Shown one piece after another: positions 32,338 to 40,626 of a stretch of 59,444 nucleotides of DNA. The position numbers and the translations under genes are program-made. Below the pieces are notes generated by a model. The model searched no databases, was not told the DNA's origin, and saw nothing but the letters and a program-made list of their open reading frames with translations. Numbering within the stretch: the stretch's first letter is position 1; every line of letters begins with the position of its first letter. The DNA comes from Terribium retamae (GTDB taxonomy: Bacteria > Pseudomonadota > Alphaproteobacteria > Rhizobiales > Rhizobiaceae), in assembly GCF_022347545.1 (NCBI RefSeq), contig NZ_JAKREW010000034.1, forward strand, positions 1 through 59,444, in the 5' to 3' direction.

Positions 32338-35300
32338 CTATTGCAACGTTTTCAGGAAATCCTGAATCGAAAAGGGCTCAAGCTTGCGCGCCGGCGCGCT
32401 TGGTGCAGCAGGTGATGGCGGTGCTGACTGGCGTTCGGCATCCAGCTTCGCCTTTTCCTCCTGTGCCGCGCGGATCGCCGCTTCGGCCTTGCGCCGCTCT
32501 GCCTCGGCAGCTTCCGCAATCGCCTTTTCCGCGCGTTCTCTCTCTTCGGCCTCAACCTTGGCTTTTGCTTCGGCCGCGGCCTTCGCTTCGGCTTCCGCCC
32601 TCAGCCGTGCCTCTTCCTCGGCTCTTTGTTTTTCCTGCTCGATGCGGCGCCTTTCTTCCTCCGCACGGTCCCGTTCTTCCTGCAGAGCAGCGTAGTATCG
32701 CGCTTCGCGCCTCAACCGTTGCTTTTCCAGAAGCACCGCTTGCATGGCCTCTACCCGCTGCTGCTCTTTTTCCAGCGCACGCTGGGTGAGGAACTGCGCC
32801 AGCGGCGCGCTGTCGAAAGTGCGTATCGGGGACTCGATCGGTCCATCGACGCTATAATTCAGCGCCGGCTCCGAGCCGACCAGCGCTTCGTCACCCGCCT
32901 TATAGGCGACGGTACCCCGTGCAGAGACTGTGCCGGCGACAAGATCGGCGGAAACATCCGCCGACAAGGAAGACGTCGGCGTCTCAAAGCTTACCGGAGG
33001 CGCGCGCAGCACCCCGCCAGCCAATGTAAAGGCGATGTCGGCGTCGCGCACGAAGAAGGCCCCCTGCCCCGCGATCTCAGGCGCGAATGCTGCGGTTCGC
33101 GGTGCATCGATATCGCGGCCGATGGCATCCGCCTTGGCAAGCAGCATCGGCAACGCGTCAGCGTTGAGATTGGTGACGGTGACGCCCTTGAGCGAAGCGG
33201 TTCCCGAACCAGCGAGCGAAGCCACCATTGCGTCGATCGACTTGCCGCTCGTGGTCACGCTGGCGCTAAACGTACCCACACCCGAAAGACCGGAAGCAGG
33301 CAGGAGCTTCAAAAGATCCACGCCGGTCAGCGTCGCCTGTCCGCTGAGCAGACCGGTGCCCTCATTGTTCTTCAGATCGAACAGCCCGGTGATTTCACCG
33401 CCAAACAGCTTCGCCTTCAGCTTGGAAATGGCAAGCCCTTCATCCTCGAGTTTCAGCGACAGCATCGCATCGTCCGCCGCGATCAACGGACCAGCGAACA
33501 ATTTCACCACGGCCAGTTCCAGATCGGCTGTCAGTTGCTGGGCCGGCTTGGCGGCAAACGGCATCTTCGGCCAATTGGTGCCGTCACCGGCCAGCGCTTC
33601 GTTACCGAACAACATTGCTGCAACCGGTTCGAGGTCGAGCGTGTTCAGCGCCAGCTGCCCGCTCAGATGCGGCTTGGCGGCATCGAATTCAGCCGTCACC
33701 TCCCCAGACAGGGATGTGCCTGCAGCACTTCCCTTGAGCCCTGACAGCGCAATCCGTCCCTGGCTGTAATTTGCTTCAGCCGCAAGCGCGACCGGAGCTC
33801 CCATGCCCATACCCGGAACCGCGACACCGGTCGTCATCAGCCAGGGTTCGATATCAGCAGCATCGAGCGCCACTTTGCCCTTGGCCGCAAGCCCTTGCGG
33901 CGTGTCGGTGACGGTTCCATCGAAGCGCGCCCGCAGATCGGGGCCCCAGAGATTGAAGGCTGTCGCGGCACCTTCGGCAAGAGTACCTCTCGCCGTCACA
34001 TCGGTCGTCGCTTCGCCGACCATACCCAGCGGCAGCGCCGGCAGGCCATAAAGCGCCAGAAGCGCTGCGGCATCCGGGTTCTTGGCATCGAAAGTCAGCG
34101 AGAACGGAGCCTTCGATACGTCGCCAGGCTGGCCATGAGCCGACAATGAAACAGACATTGCCGATCCGCCGACAGCACCTTTGCCGGACAACGCCAATCC
34201 CGTGGTGCCGTCTCCATTCTCGGCCGCGCTCATCACCACGTCGAGGCGCGTATCCTTGTAAAGCCCTGGATAAGCCTTGCCGCGCTCGGACAAGGCCGCA
34301 AAAAGCCGATTGCCGGGGAAACGGGCGGCGGCGGCATCGACAAGTGGTGCCAGATCCGGCGCTAGGAGCGAAGCGTCGAGGCTACCGGTTGGCCCCTTGG
34401 GAAAATCCTTCATTCGGCCGGTGGCGCTGACCGATGCGCCCGCGAGCCCGCCGATCGACAGTTTGTCGATTTCCAGCATGCCGGCCCGCAACCGCAAAGC
34501 AGTGTCCAGCTTCTCGGCCGAAAAGCCCCAGGCATCGACTGGACCAGCCTTGATCTTGGCGTCCAGGTCGGCATCGGCGAAGCGGTTTGCCCCCTTGTCC
34601 GACACAAAGAGCGAAGCAAAGGCGGTCAGCCCCTCCACGTCGAGCGCCCCGCCCTCCAGCCTTGTCACGACGGCCGGCTTGCCGTCCGCAGGCTGGCTCG
34701 CGTCGAGGCTGCCGCGGAAGCTCGCCTTACCCAGCACCAGTTCGAGGTCGTCGAATTTCTGCCGGGCATCGGTCAGATCGACCTGCGCGCGGAAGCCTGC
34801 CGCCGGAAGACGCCGGATCGCTTCATCCACGTCCCGGGACAGCCAGGCGGCAAAGCCCGACGGCTGTGCAATGGCGAGCAGCAGCGAACCGGTAAAGCGC
34901 ACCTTGCCCTCGATATCGAGCCGTCCGTCTGCCTCCAGCGTCGTGCGGCCGGGTAAGGTCGCAGCCAGCGATTTTACCGTCCAACCGCCCGCTGCGGGTT
35001 CCGCGGAAATCGCGATGTCGCGAATGGTCGTGTCGCCTGCTACCACGGCCGGCAGTTTCACCTCGACGGAACCCGGCATCGTGGGCTTGGGCAGCGCCAG
35101 AAGCACTCGCTCAAGCGCCGCGACGCGCTTCGGCAGCGCTGCCGTTCCGCTCGTGCCGGGTGTTTCCTCGAATTGAACCTGCGCGCCACTCGCCTCGATG
35201 GCAAAACGCGGGTCGGCTCCAAGGTCGATCGAAGCCTTGCCGTCAGCACCATAGGGGTTGTCGAGAGGCCCCGTCTCGATACGGAATTCGTCAACGGCCA

Positions 35301-36150
35301 GCCTGCGGTGATCGAGCTGGAACCTGCCGTTCAACCGATAAGTGGGGGCCGCCTTGGCACCTGGGCCTGAAGATCCGTCAATCGCCTTCGCCGTTGCCCC
35401 CTGCAGGGGTGCATTGTCGCCCAGGAGTCGAAACTGACCTGAATAAAGCGCTCGTCCGTTGTCGACACCGGCATTGCCGTCGGCCTCGACCGACAGCGGA
35501 TATCCATTGGGATCGGCCTTGATCCGAAGCGCGATCTTCCCGGCTCCATCGGCCTTGCCGGTTGTCACCGAAAGACGCGTCGTGATGCTATCGGCCTTCA
35601 ACGAACCCTCAGCACGCCATGGCCCTGCCAGCGATTTCGCCGACACTGTCGCGTTGATGTCGGACAGCACGGTGACACGGCCGCTGGCCTCCTGGCGCAG
35701 TTCCACCACCCCGTCGGTCACAGTCAGCTTCTCGATCGCCACCTGGGCCGGATCGAAGGGGGAGGACGACCTGACCGCCCAATTCATCTTGCCGTCGGCG
35801 GCAATGTCGATCGCTGCTTTCGGCTTCACCAGCCGCATATCGAAAATCAGCACCTCGCCGCGCAGGAACGGGGCAAGTTCGGCATCCATCGAGAAGGTCT
35901 CGACGGTCATCGCAGGTTCGCCACCTTCACCACCGGCGACCGAAACGTCGGTGAACGTCACAGACGGAAACGGCAGAAGCCGTGCGGTTGCACTACCCTT
36001 AACCGTTACTTTGCGCCCCAGAATGGTACTTGCTTCCCGTTCGAAGTCGGCACGATAACCGGTCCAATCGATGAACGGGGGCACAACCAGCGCCGCGAGC
36101 AGCGCCAGCACCAACAGACCACCGAAAATCACGAACAGGCGGGCGAGCAT
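32338..36150 (-). CDS. AsmA family protein with charged coiled-coil tail
   Basis: A 1270-residue envelope protein. One N-terminal membrane anchor (about residues 5-25, FVIFGGLLVLALLAALVVPPF) is followed by an AsmA domain beginning DWTGYRADFEREASTILGR, then a long repeated beta-rich region that ends in the AsmA C-terminal block (LLPASGLSGVGTFSASVTTSGKSI, near 995-1015). Residues about 1120-1245 form a charged, Glu/Arg/Ala-rich coiled coil, and the last 15 residues are SIQDFLKTLQ-like. AsmA-type proteins are thought to move or organise lipids in the outer membrane. It stands alone with no close operon partners. The tail length is unusual but is seen in some rhizobial members. Confidence 0.9.
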   Translation of the reverse strand: MLARLFVIFGGLLVLALLAALVVPPFIDWTGYRADFEREASTILGRKVTVKGSATARLLPFPSVTFTDVSVAGGEGGEPAMTVETFSMDAELAPFLRGEVLIFDMRLVKPKAAIDIAADGKMNWAVRSSSPFDPAQVAIEKLTVTDGVVELRQEASGRVTVLSDINATVSAKSLAGPWRAEGSLKADSITTRLSVTTGKADGAGKIALRIKADPNGYPLSVEADGNAGVDNGRALYSGQFRLLGDNAPLQGATAKAIDGSSGPGAKAAPTYRLNGRFQLDHRRLAVDEFRIETGPLDNPYGADGKASIDLGADPRFAIEASGAQVQFEETPGTSGTAALPKRVAALERVLLALPKPTMPGSVEVKLPAVVAGDTTIRDIAISAEPAAGGWTVKSLAATLPGRTTLEADGRLDIEGKVRFTGSLLLAIAQPSGFAAWLSRDVDEAIRRLPAAGFRAQVDLTDARQKFDDLELVLGKASFRGSLDASQPADGKPAVVTRLEGGALDVEGLTAFASLFVSDKGANRFADADLDAKIKAGPVDAWGFSAEKLDTALRLRAGMLEIDKLSIGGLAGASVSATGRMKDFPKGPTGSLDASLLAPDLAPLVDAAAARFPGNRLFAALSERGKAYPGLYKDTRLDVVMSAAENGDGTTGLALSGKGAVGGSAMSVSLSAHGQPGDVSKAPFSLTFDAKNPDAAALLALYGLPALPLGMVGEATTDVTARGTLAEGAATAFNLWGPDLRARFDGTVTDTPQGLAAKGKVALDAADIEPWLMTTGVAVPGMGMGAPVALAAEANYSQGRIALSGLKGSAAGTSLSGEVTAEFDAAKPHLSGQLALNTLDLEPVAAMLFGNEALAGDGTNWPKMPFAAKPAQQLTADLELAVVKLFAGPLIAADDAMLSLKLEDEGLAISKLKAKLFGGEITGLFDLKNNEGTGLLSGQATLTGVDLLKLLPASGLSGVGTFSASVTTSGKSIDAMVASLAGSGTASLKGVTVTNLNADALPMLLAKADAIGRDIDAPRTAAFAPEIAGQGAFFVRDADIAFTLAGGVLRAPPVSFETPTSSLSADVSADLVAGTVSARGTVAYKAGDEALVGSEPALNYSVDGPIESPIRTFDSAPLAQFLTQRALEKEQQRVEAMQAVLLEKQRLRREARYYAALQEERDRAEEERRRIEQEKQRAEEEARLRAEAEAKAAAEAKAKVEAEERERAEKAIAEAAEAERRKAEAAIRAAQEEKAKLDAERQSAPPSPAAPSAPARKLEPFSIQDFLKTLQ

Positions 36151-36345
36151 TACCCTGAAACCGTTGGGTTGAGATGTGCCCGCAATCTAGCGGCAATACT
36201 GCGTTGATAAAGTGGCATCTCTCAATCCGTTACATTTGTCGGTGCATTCGTGAATTCCGTCGATCGAAAATTGCCAGAATCCGATAGGGATAGTCGCCTT
36301 TGATACCATTCTGCGGCACCCTGTGCGGCAGAGGCGTTTCATAAA

Positions 36346-36774
36346 ATGAGCACGTACGAAAGAGACCGCACTGTGATCAAAATTGCCGCCGCCTCACTGA
36401 TTGGTCTTGCAGCTCTGTTGGGTGTTTCCACCCTACCGGCCAATGCCGGACGCACGGTGACATGCTCCTCCGATGATGACCAGTACAACGAATGCCAGGC
36501 CGATTTCCGTTCCGCCGTCATTGTGCGGCAGAAGTCGAACAGCCCCTGTATCCGCAATCGCACCTGGGGCTACGACCGCGGCTCCGGTACCATCTGGGTC
36601 GATCGTGGTTGCCGCGCCGTTTTCGGCGAAGGTTCGCCCGGCCGCCGCGCGGTGCGCCGCTACTACGACGATCCGTTCGGTCCGCCGATAGCCGAGCCTC
36701 GCCGCTATGACCCATACTACGATCGCCGCTACCGTGACCGCAGCGACGATTGCTTCTACAACGGCGACTGCTGA
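36346..36774 (+). CDS. DUF3011 domain-containing exported protein
   Basis: A 142-residue secreted protein with a signal peptide (MSTYERDRTVIKIAAASLIG... ending in PANAGR). The domain VTCSSDDDQYNECQADF followed by IRNRTWGYDRGSGTIWVDRGCRAVF fits DUF3011, which has conserved Cys, Trp and Gly residues. The C-terminal half is rich in Tyr, Arg and Asp (RYDPYYDRRYRDR) and is probably disordered. Function is unknown. The start could be an internal methionine since the first ten residues before the hydrophobic core are charged. Confidence 0.8.
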   Translation: MSTYERDRTVIKIAAASLIGLAALLGVSTLPANAGRTVTCSSDDDQYNECQADFRSAVIVRQKSNSPCIRNRTWGYDRGSGTIWVDRGCRAVFGEGSPGRRAVRRYYDDPFGPPIAEPRRYDPYYDRRYRDRSDDCFYNGDC

Positions 36775-36825
36775 TCCGAATTGAAAGGAAGCGGAACGGC
36801 TCTGTCGTTTCGCGGCCTTTCGCAG

Positions 36826-38235
36826 CTACGCCGGCAATATCTTCCCTGGATTCATGATGTTGTCGGGATCGAGCGCGCGCTTGATCTGACGCATCAGTTC
36901 AACACCATGGCCATGCTCGGCCTTGAGGAACCCGACCTTGCCCTGGCCGATGCCATGCTCGCCGGTGCAGGTGCCTTCCATGGCTATTGCGCGCATGTTG
37001 AGTCGAGCGACGAACCGCTCGACCAGCGCCACCTCGCCGGCGTCCTCTGGATCCATCAGTGCCAGTACGTGAAAATTGCCGTCGCCGGCATGGCCGACGA
37101 TCGGCGCGATCAGCCCCATTTCGGCGATGTCCGCTTCGGTCGCCGCCACGCATTCCGCCAGCCGCGAGATCGGCACGCAGACATCCGTCGACAGCCCCTT
37201 GGCGCCGGGACGGAGCGTCAGCGACGCCCAGTAGGCATCATGACGCGCTTTCCAGAGTTTGCTGCGCTCCTCGGCGACCGATGTCCAAAGGAACGGCCCA
37301 CCGCCGTTCTCTTCCGCAATCATGCCGAAGGTCTCGGCCTGTTCGGCTACGCCGGCATCACTGCCGTGAAATTCCAGGAAAAGACACGGGCTCTCGGGAT
37401 AGTCCAGCTTGGAATAGGTTTTCATAGCTCGCATCTGCAACGCATTGACCAATTCGATGCGAGCGACCGGAATACCCATCTGGATGGTCTGGATCACCGC
37501 TTGGGATGCTGCCTCCAGCGTTGGGAACGGGCAGACGCCCCCCGAGATCGCCTGCGGAATGCCCTGCAGCTTGAGCGTCAGCTCGGTGATGATCCCAAGT
37601 GTGCCCTCCGACCCGACCAGAAGCCGAGTGAGATCATAGCCAGCCGAACTTTTCCTGGCCCGCTGGCCGGTCGTCACGGTTTCGCCATCCGCCATGACCG
37701 CCGTTAGCGACAAAACATTCTCGCGCATCGTACCGTACCGCACGGCATTGGTGCCCGATGCGCGCGTCGCCGCCATGCCGCCGAGAGTGGCATTGGCACC
37801 GGGATCAATCGGAAAAAACAGACCGGTATCGCGCAGATGCTGGTTGAGCTGTTCGCGTGTCACGCCGGGTTCCACCCGGCAATCGAGGTCTTCGGCATTC
37901 ACCGCCAGGATCCGGCTCATGCGCGAAAGATCGACGGAGATGCCGCCGCCCGGAGCATTGACGTGACCCTCCAGCGATGTGCCGACGCCGAAGGCGATGA
38001 CCGGAACGCGATGTGCGGCACAGGCTCGCACCACCGATCGCACTTCTTCGGTCGTCTCGCAGAAGGCGACACCATCGGGCGCCTGGGTGGGGATATAGGT
38101 GGTGGTGTGGGCGTGCTGTTCGCGGATCGCCTGCCCGGTCTGGAATCGTTCGCCGAGCTGCTGTTTCAGAATTCCGAGGACGGCTGCGATGCCGTCCTCA
38201 TTGCGTTCGACCGTCACGAGGTCGCTTAGAGCCAT
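36826..38235 (-). CDS. FAD-binding oxidoreductase, D-lactate/glycolate dehydrogenase type (GlcD-like)
   Basis: A 469-residue flavoprotein that oxidises a 2-hydroxy acid such as D-lactate or glycolate. The FAD-binding region has VPVIAFGVGTSLEGHVNAP and PGANATLGGMAATRASGTN, and the C-terminal cap domain has GHAGDGNFHVLALMDP (metal and substrate histidines) and TGEHGIGQGKVGFL. It is of the single-polypeptide DLD type, with no GlcE or GlcF partner nearby. The gene is on the minus strand, divergent from the thioesterase gene (208 bp gap). Confidence 0.93.
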   Translation of the reverse strand: MALSDLVTVERNEDGIAAVLGILKQQLGERFQTGQAIREQHAHTTTYIPTQAPDGVAFCETTEEVRSVVRACAAHRVPVIAFGVGTSLEGHVNAPGGGISVDLSRMSRILAVNAEDLDCRVEPGVTREQLNQHLRDTGLFFPIDPGANATLGGMAATRASGTNAVRYGTMRENVLSLTAVMADGETVTTGQRARKSSAGYDLTRLLVGSEGTLGIITELTLKLQGIPQAISGGVCPFPTLEAASQAVIQTIQMGIPVARIELVNALQMRAMKTYSKLDYPESPCLFLEFHGSDAGVAEQAETFGMIAEENGGGPFLWTSVAEERSKLWKARHDAYWASLTLRPGAKGLSTDVCVPISRLAECVAATEADIAEMGLIAPIVGHAGDGNFHVLALMDPEDAGEVALVERFVARLNMRAIAMEGTCTGEHGIGQGKVGFLKAEHGHGVELMRQIKRALDPDNIMNPGKILPA

Positions 38236-38290
38236 GCTTTCCTCCGCGATTGGACCATCGCGGCCCTTGTTCTCGAATTACAGCTGCTTA

Positions 38291-38347
38291 AAGCATGTTG
38301 CGCAAAAGTGTGCAGCGGTTTTGCGATTACGACATGCGCGAACAAAG
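38291..38347. repeat. Palindromic intergenic repeat, copy A
   Basis: The element reads AAGCATGTTGCGCAAAAG, then TGTGCAGCGGTTTTGCG and GACATGC with its trailing CGCGAACAAAG. Outer arms GCATGT (38293-38298) and ACATGC (38332-38337), and inner arms CGCAAAA and TTTTGCG, form one long hairpin. It matches copy B (20823-20882). From memory it belongs to a dispersed rhizobial repeat family. It lies in the 208-bp gap upstream of the thioesterase gene. Confidence 0.75.
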
Positions 38348-38443
38348 ATCTGCTTACTTGCTTTGCCTGGTAGATCGAATCCGACATTGGATCCACAGCA
38401 CGCCTTAATTGCATTGTCCGGTAGTGCCAGAGGAAACACCGCA

Positions 38444-38929
38444 ATGACCATCCCCGCCCCTTTTGTCTCGCGCGTCATGGAAATCGAAAAGGACTGGATC
38501 GACTACAACGGTCATCTCAACATGGCCTATTACAACGTGCTGTTCGATCGCTGCTCGGACGATGCTTTCGAGCTGATGGGCATGGGGCCGAACTATGCAC
38601 GCGACCGCAAGCTCACCATCTACACGGCCGAAGTGCATGTCTGCTACGTGCAGGAACTGCATCTCGACCACAAGGTGATCTCAACCTTCCAGCTTCTCGA
38701 CCATGACGAGAAGCGGCTGCGCGTCTACCAGGAAATCCGCCATGTCGATGGCTGGCTGGCGGCGACATCGGAATCGCTTTCCCTGCACGTCGACATGGCT
38801 GGACCCAAGGTCGCTCCTTTCCCACCGGATGTGCTGGCCAAGGTGGAAGCCATGCGCACTGCCCATGCGGGCCTGCCCATGCCGGAACGCGCCGGCCGTT
38901 CGATCGGCATCCGCCGTAAAGCCGGTTGA
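38444..38929 (+). CDS. Thioesterase family protein (hotdog fold)
   Basis: A 161-residue acyl-CoA thioesterase. The hotdog core reads EKDWIDYNGHLNMAYYNVLFDR near residues 15-36, with the conserved D and NGHLN residues of 4HBT-type enzymes. VHVCYVQELHLDHKVIS follows, and the rest completes the fold. Such proteins cleave acyl-CoA thioesters; the acyl group is unknown. I chose ATG 38444, which has AGAGGAAAC just upstream; an upstream frame to 38099 is a shadow. It stands alone. Confidence 0.88.
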   Translation: MTIPAPFVSRVMEIEKDWIDYNGHLNMAYYNVLFDRCSDDAFELMGMGPNYARDRKLTIYTAEVHVCYVQELHLDHKVISTFQLLDHDEKRLRVYQEIRHVDGWLAATSESLSLHVDMAGPKVAPFPPDVLAKVEAMRTAHAGLPMPERAGRSIGIRRKAG

Positions 38930-39037
38930 GTCGACGCGTTAACCTTAATCAATACTGAACGGGGAGAACCCATTTGAAGCCGTTGAGCGAATCGGCGGCA
39001 CACCGGAGAACGTTGCCTCAGGGGTGGACAGGAAGCC

Positions 39038-39280
39038 TTGGAGAAGGCCGGCGGAAATCTGGTCAAACTGCGCATGAAAATAGATATCGAGGCTCTCTCG
39101 GAAAAACTGGCTGCCGATCCACGCATCAGCGACTACGACTTCTGGCGCTCGCTGAAGAACCTCAACAATGAAATCTTCCAGATCGCCAACTCGAACGAGC
39201 CGATCCCCTTCGATATGCTGCGCTGGCGTGCAGTCATAAAGCAGGCGCGGTCCAAGCGCGGCCCCCACCTGACAACGTAA
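39038..39280 (+). CDS. Conserved hypothetical small protein
   Basis: The frame gives an 80-residue protein ending FDMLRWRAVIKQARSKRGPHLTT. The best-looking part, IDIEALSEKLAADPRISDYDFWRSLKNLNNEIF, is an amphipathic helical segment. I do not recognise the family. The start is uncertain: TTG at 39038 has AGGAAG just upstream, while ATG at 39074 has no clear ribosome site but gives MKIDIEALSEKL. Distances to the thioesterase gene (108 bp) and the next gene do not suggest an operon. Confidence 0.5.
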   Translation: MEKAGGNLVKLRMKIDIEALSEKLAADPRISDYDFWRSLKNLNNEIFQIANSNEPIPFDMLRWRAVIKQARSKRGPHLTT

Positions 39281-39357
39281 GCGGGTTCAGGCCAGGTCGC
39301 GTAAGCCGATAATGTCTCGGATTTTGACCGATCGCGCAGCCTGTGCCGCGCAATCGA

Positions 39358-39642
39358 TCACGCAAGCGCCAATGTCGACAAAAGCGCGAGCAGGAACGAA
39401 GCCGCCACCATGGCGGCATAGGCACGCGGCAGGTCGAACAGGATCATATGGCCGGCGATCCACGCGGTACCGGCTGCGCCCAGCGCATAGAGGAAACCAT
39501 TGCGATGGCCATAGACCAGATTGGCAGCCATCAGGCCGCCGATGATGAGCGCACCGAACACAACGATCACGGCAATGGCTGCCTTGTCGAAATTGTCGTC
39601 CACCGTGGTTGGGGGTCCTTTGGGTTCGAACGGTTCTTGCAT
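39358..39642 (-). CDS. Small integral membrane protein, 94 aa
   Basis: The protein has a hydrophilic N-terminus (MQEPFEPKGPPTTVDDNFDK), then three hydrophobic helices at about residues 21-41, 50-69 and 73-93. A TTVDDNFDKA-like start before the first helix and charged linkers such as YGHRNG suggest a short, simple membrane topology. I do not recognise a named family. It converges with the small gene at 39038. Confidence 0.7.
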   Translation of the reverse strand: MQEPFEPKGPPTTVDDNFDKAAIAVIVVFGALIIGGLMAANLVYGHRNGFLYALGAAGTAWIAGHMILFDLPRAYAAMVAASFLLALLSTLALA

Positions 39643-39796
39643 GGCCTCGCCTTAAGTGGTTGGCGCGGACAGACTTAACCGACCGCACCAAAGGAGCAAA
39701 GACTAAACTCGTCTGCCACGACGATAACAAGGCACCAGTGTGGATTTCAGGAAACGCCGGCGGAAAATATTCGCGGCCGGCACCGCCCCCACCGGC

Positions 39797-40360
39797 TCAA
39801 CCGCCTTCGACGATCTCCATGAAGCGGATGCGATTGCCGAACGGATCGATCACCTCGACCTCCAGCCTGTCCTCCACCGTTTCAAGGCCTGGTTTCATGT
39901 AGCGATAGTTCTTCCCCGCCAGTTCGCGCTGGAGAGCCTCAATTCCGTTCATATAGACGACCATGTTGCCGCCCGGGCTGGCATCGCCCGAGTGTTCGGA
40001 CAGATGCAGCCTGAGGCCAGCCCGCGACACTTGGGTATAGAGCGGAAAATTGTCGCCGTAGCGGTGCTCCCAATCGATGCCGAAGCCGAGAAAGCCGAGG
40101 TAGAACTCATGCGCCTTGACCACGTCGAAGATGCGCACGATCGGCACTGCCTGCTCGAAGGCAATTTCGTTGCCAGCCTTGGCAGCAGATCCCCTACTCT
40201 CGCCGCGTTCGATCCGGGCGGACAGCATGTTCCACGTCTCAAGTCCGAATTGCCGTGCGACGATCTCCAGCGCTTCGGACTGGGAAATCTCGATGTTCTT
40301 GTCGGCAAGCGCTTCGCGCATGGCTTTTGCCATGGCCTTGGCATCCAGGAATGTACGCAT
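39797..40360 (-). CDS. Glyoxalase superfamily protein with N-terminal extension
   Basis: A 187-residue protein. The N-terminal 60 residues (MRTFLDAKAMAKAMREALADKN, then SEALEIVARQFGLETWNMLSAR) form a helical extension also found on other glyoxalase/bleomycin-resistance-type proteins, and the rest is one vicinal-oxygen-chelate module: VPIVRIFDVVKAHEFYLGFLGFGIDWEHRYG and LRLHLSEHSGD. The function could be detoxification or antibiotic binding, but no substrate can be named. The start at 40360 is the first good methionine. Confidence 0.85.
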   Translation of the reverse strand: MRTFLDAKAMAKAMREALADKNIEISQSEALEIVARQFGLETWNMLSARIERGESRGSAAKAGNEIAFEQAVPIVRIFDVVKAHEFYLGFLGFGIDWEHRYGDNFPLYTQVSRAGLRLHLSEHSGDASPGGNMVVYMNGIEALQRELAGKNYRYMKPGLETVEDRLEVEVIDPFGNRIRFMEIVEGG

Positions 40361-40568
40361 GCTCTGCGATCCTTCTCATTGGGACGAAAAGCCTCACCGG
40401 GGTCCGCATTGCCGGTGCCTTCATCCCAGGGACAAGGACCAGACCGAATCATCGCGACGCATTCGCCATACCTTTTGGAGGCGCGGACTGCCGGCTGCGT
40501 CGAGCCGTAATTGGACGCTATCGATGTCGCACCACATCGTCAACAATGGCCAAAGCCACCGAATCCTG

Positions 40569-40583
40569 GAACAGTGTGTGAAC
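40569..40583 (+). promoter_or_regulatory. LexA (SOS) box upstream of uvrD
   Basis: GAAC-agtgtgt-GAAC matches the alphaproteobacterial LexA operator GAAC-N7-GAAC (GTTC-N7-GTTC on the other strand) exactly. It ends 43 bp before the chosen uvrD start (40627). The UvrD/PcrA helicase is a known member of SOS regulons in several bacteria. The region upstream, 40361-40568, holds nothing else I recognise. Confidence 0.8.
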
Positions 40584-40626
40584 ATTGCTGGCCTTTCTCG
40601 CCCGAATCACTACATTCGGAGACGAA

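Noticed and set aside
38930..38960. CtrA-type site near TTAACCTTAA
   Set aside because: The known site needs TTAA-N7-TTAA. The spacing here is two bases, and other TTAA clusters in the window are single half-sites.
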